5,269 nt of DNA from an uncultured Bacteroidales bacterium (GTDB lineage Bacteria; Bacteroidota; Bacteroidia; Bacteroidales; UBA932), in assembly GCA_905235615.1 (NCBI GenBank), contig CAJOMB010000100.1:5482-10750 (forward strand), written 5' to 3'. The notes below the pieces were generated by a model. It worked only from the letters and a program-made list of their open reading frames with translations, had not been told where the DNA came from and made no database searches. Position 1 is the first letter of the stretch, and the number at the start of each line of letters is the position of its first letter. Shown here in pieces: positions 5,252 through 5,269 of this stretch. Made by a program: the position numbers and the translations under genes.

Positions 5252-5269
5252 GCTTTCACCCACACCTCA

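Overview
The window looks like a piece of a Bacteroidota (probably Bacteroidales) chromosome of fairly high GC. The evidence is two promoters in the 4977-5024 gap that fit the Bacteroidota consensus (TTTG, 19-21 bp, TAnnTTTG), the lack of Shine-Dalgarno sites before most genes, A-rich sequence just before a start codon, and proteins whose sequences resemble Bacteroidales versions (LptB, bS21, a zinc-ribbon-less sirtuin). Species cannot be named from this sequence.

Layout. Positions 5-31 hold a copy of what I recognise as a widespread interspersed repeat, abutting the start codon of lptB (32-835, +), the ATPase of the LPS transporter. The gap 836-936 contains a near-perfect sigma-54 -24/-12 promoter (840-855, +) followed about 45 bp later by a strong bidirectional hairpin terminator (901-940). 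Together they could define a very short sigma-54-dependent RNA. Three genes then run on the minus strand from 4932 down to 937: a 714-residue membrane protein with EF-hand-like loops, a 382-residue archaeal-type AAA/STAND-like ATPase, and a 233-residue sirtuin. They are separated by 1 nt and by a 1-nt overlap (TGATG), so they are almost certainly one operon, starting at a promoter at 4977-5009 and ending at the 901-940 hairpin.

A divergent promoter at 4994-5024 drives rpsU (bS21, 5057-5251, +). The two divergent promoters physically overlap at their -33 elements. rpsU carries a 10-base perfect Shine-Dalgarno match, an exception in this phylum and consistent with the bS21/anti-Shine-Dalgarno autoregulation described in Flavobacterium johnsoniae.

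How the parts may work together. lptB and rpsU are housekeeping genes. The least understood part is the three-gene minus-strand operon, which joins a membrane-anchored, possibly calcium-responsive protein, an ATPase with a winged-helix tail, and an NAD-dependent deacylase predicted to prefer acidic acyl groups. No established function for this trio is known to me. The best candidates for new biology are this operon, the sigma-54 promoter/terminator pair, and the interlocked promoters beside rpsU.
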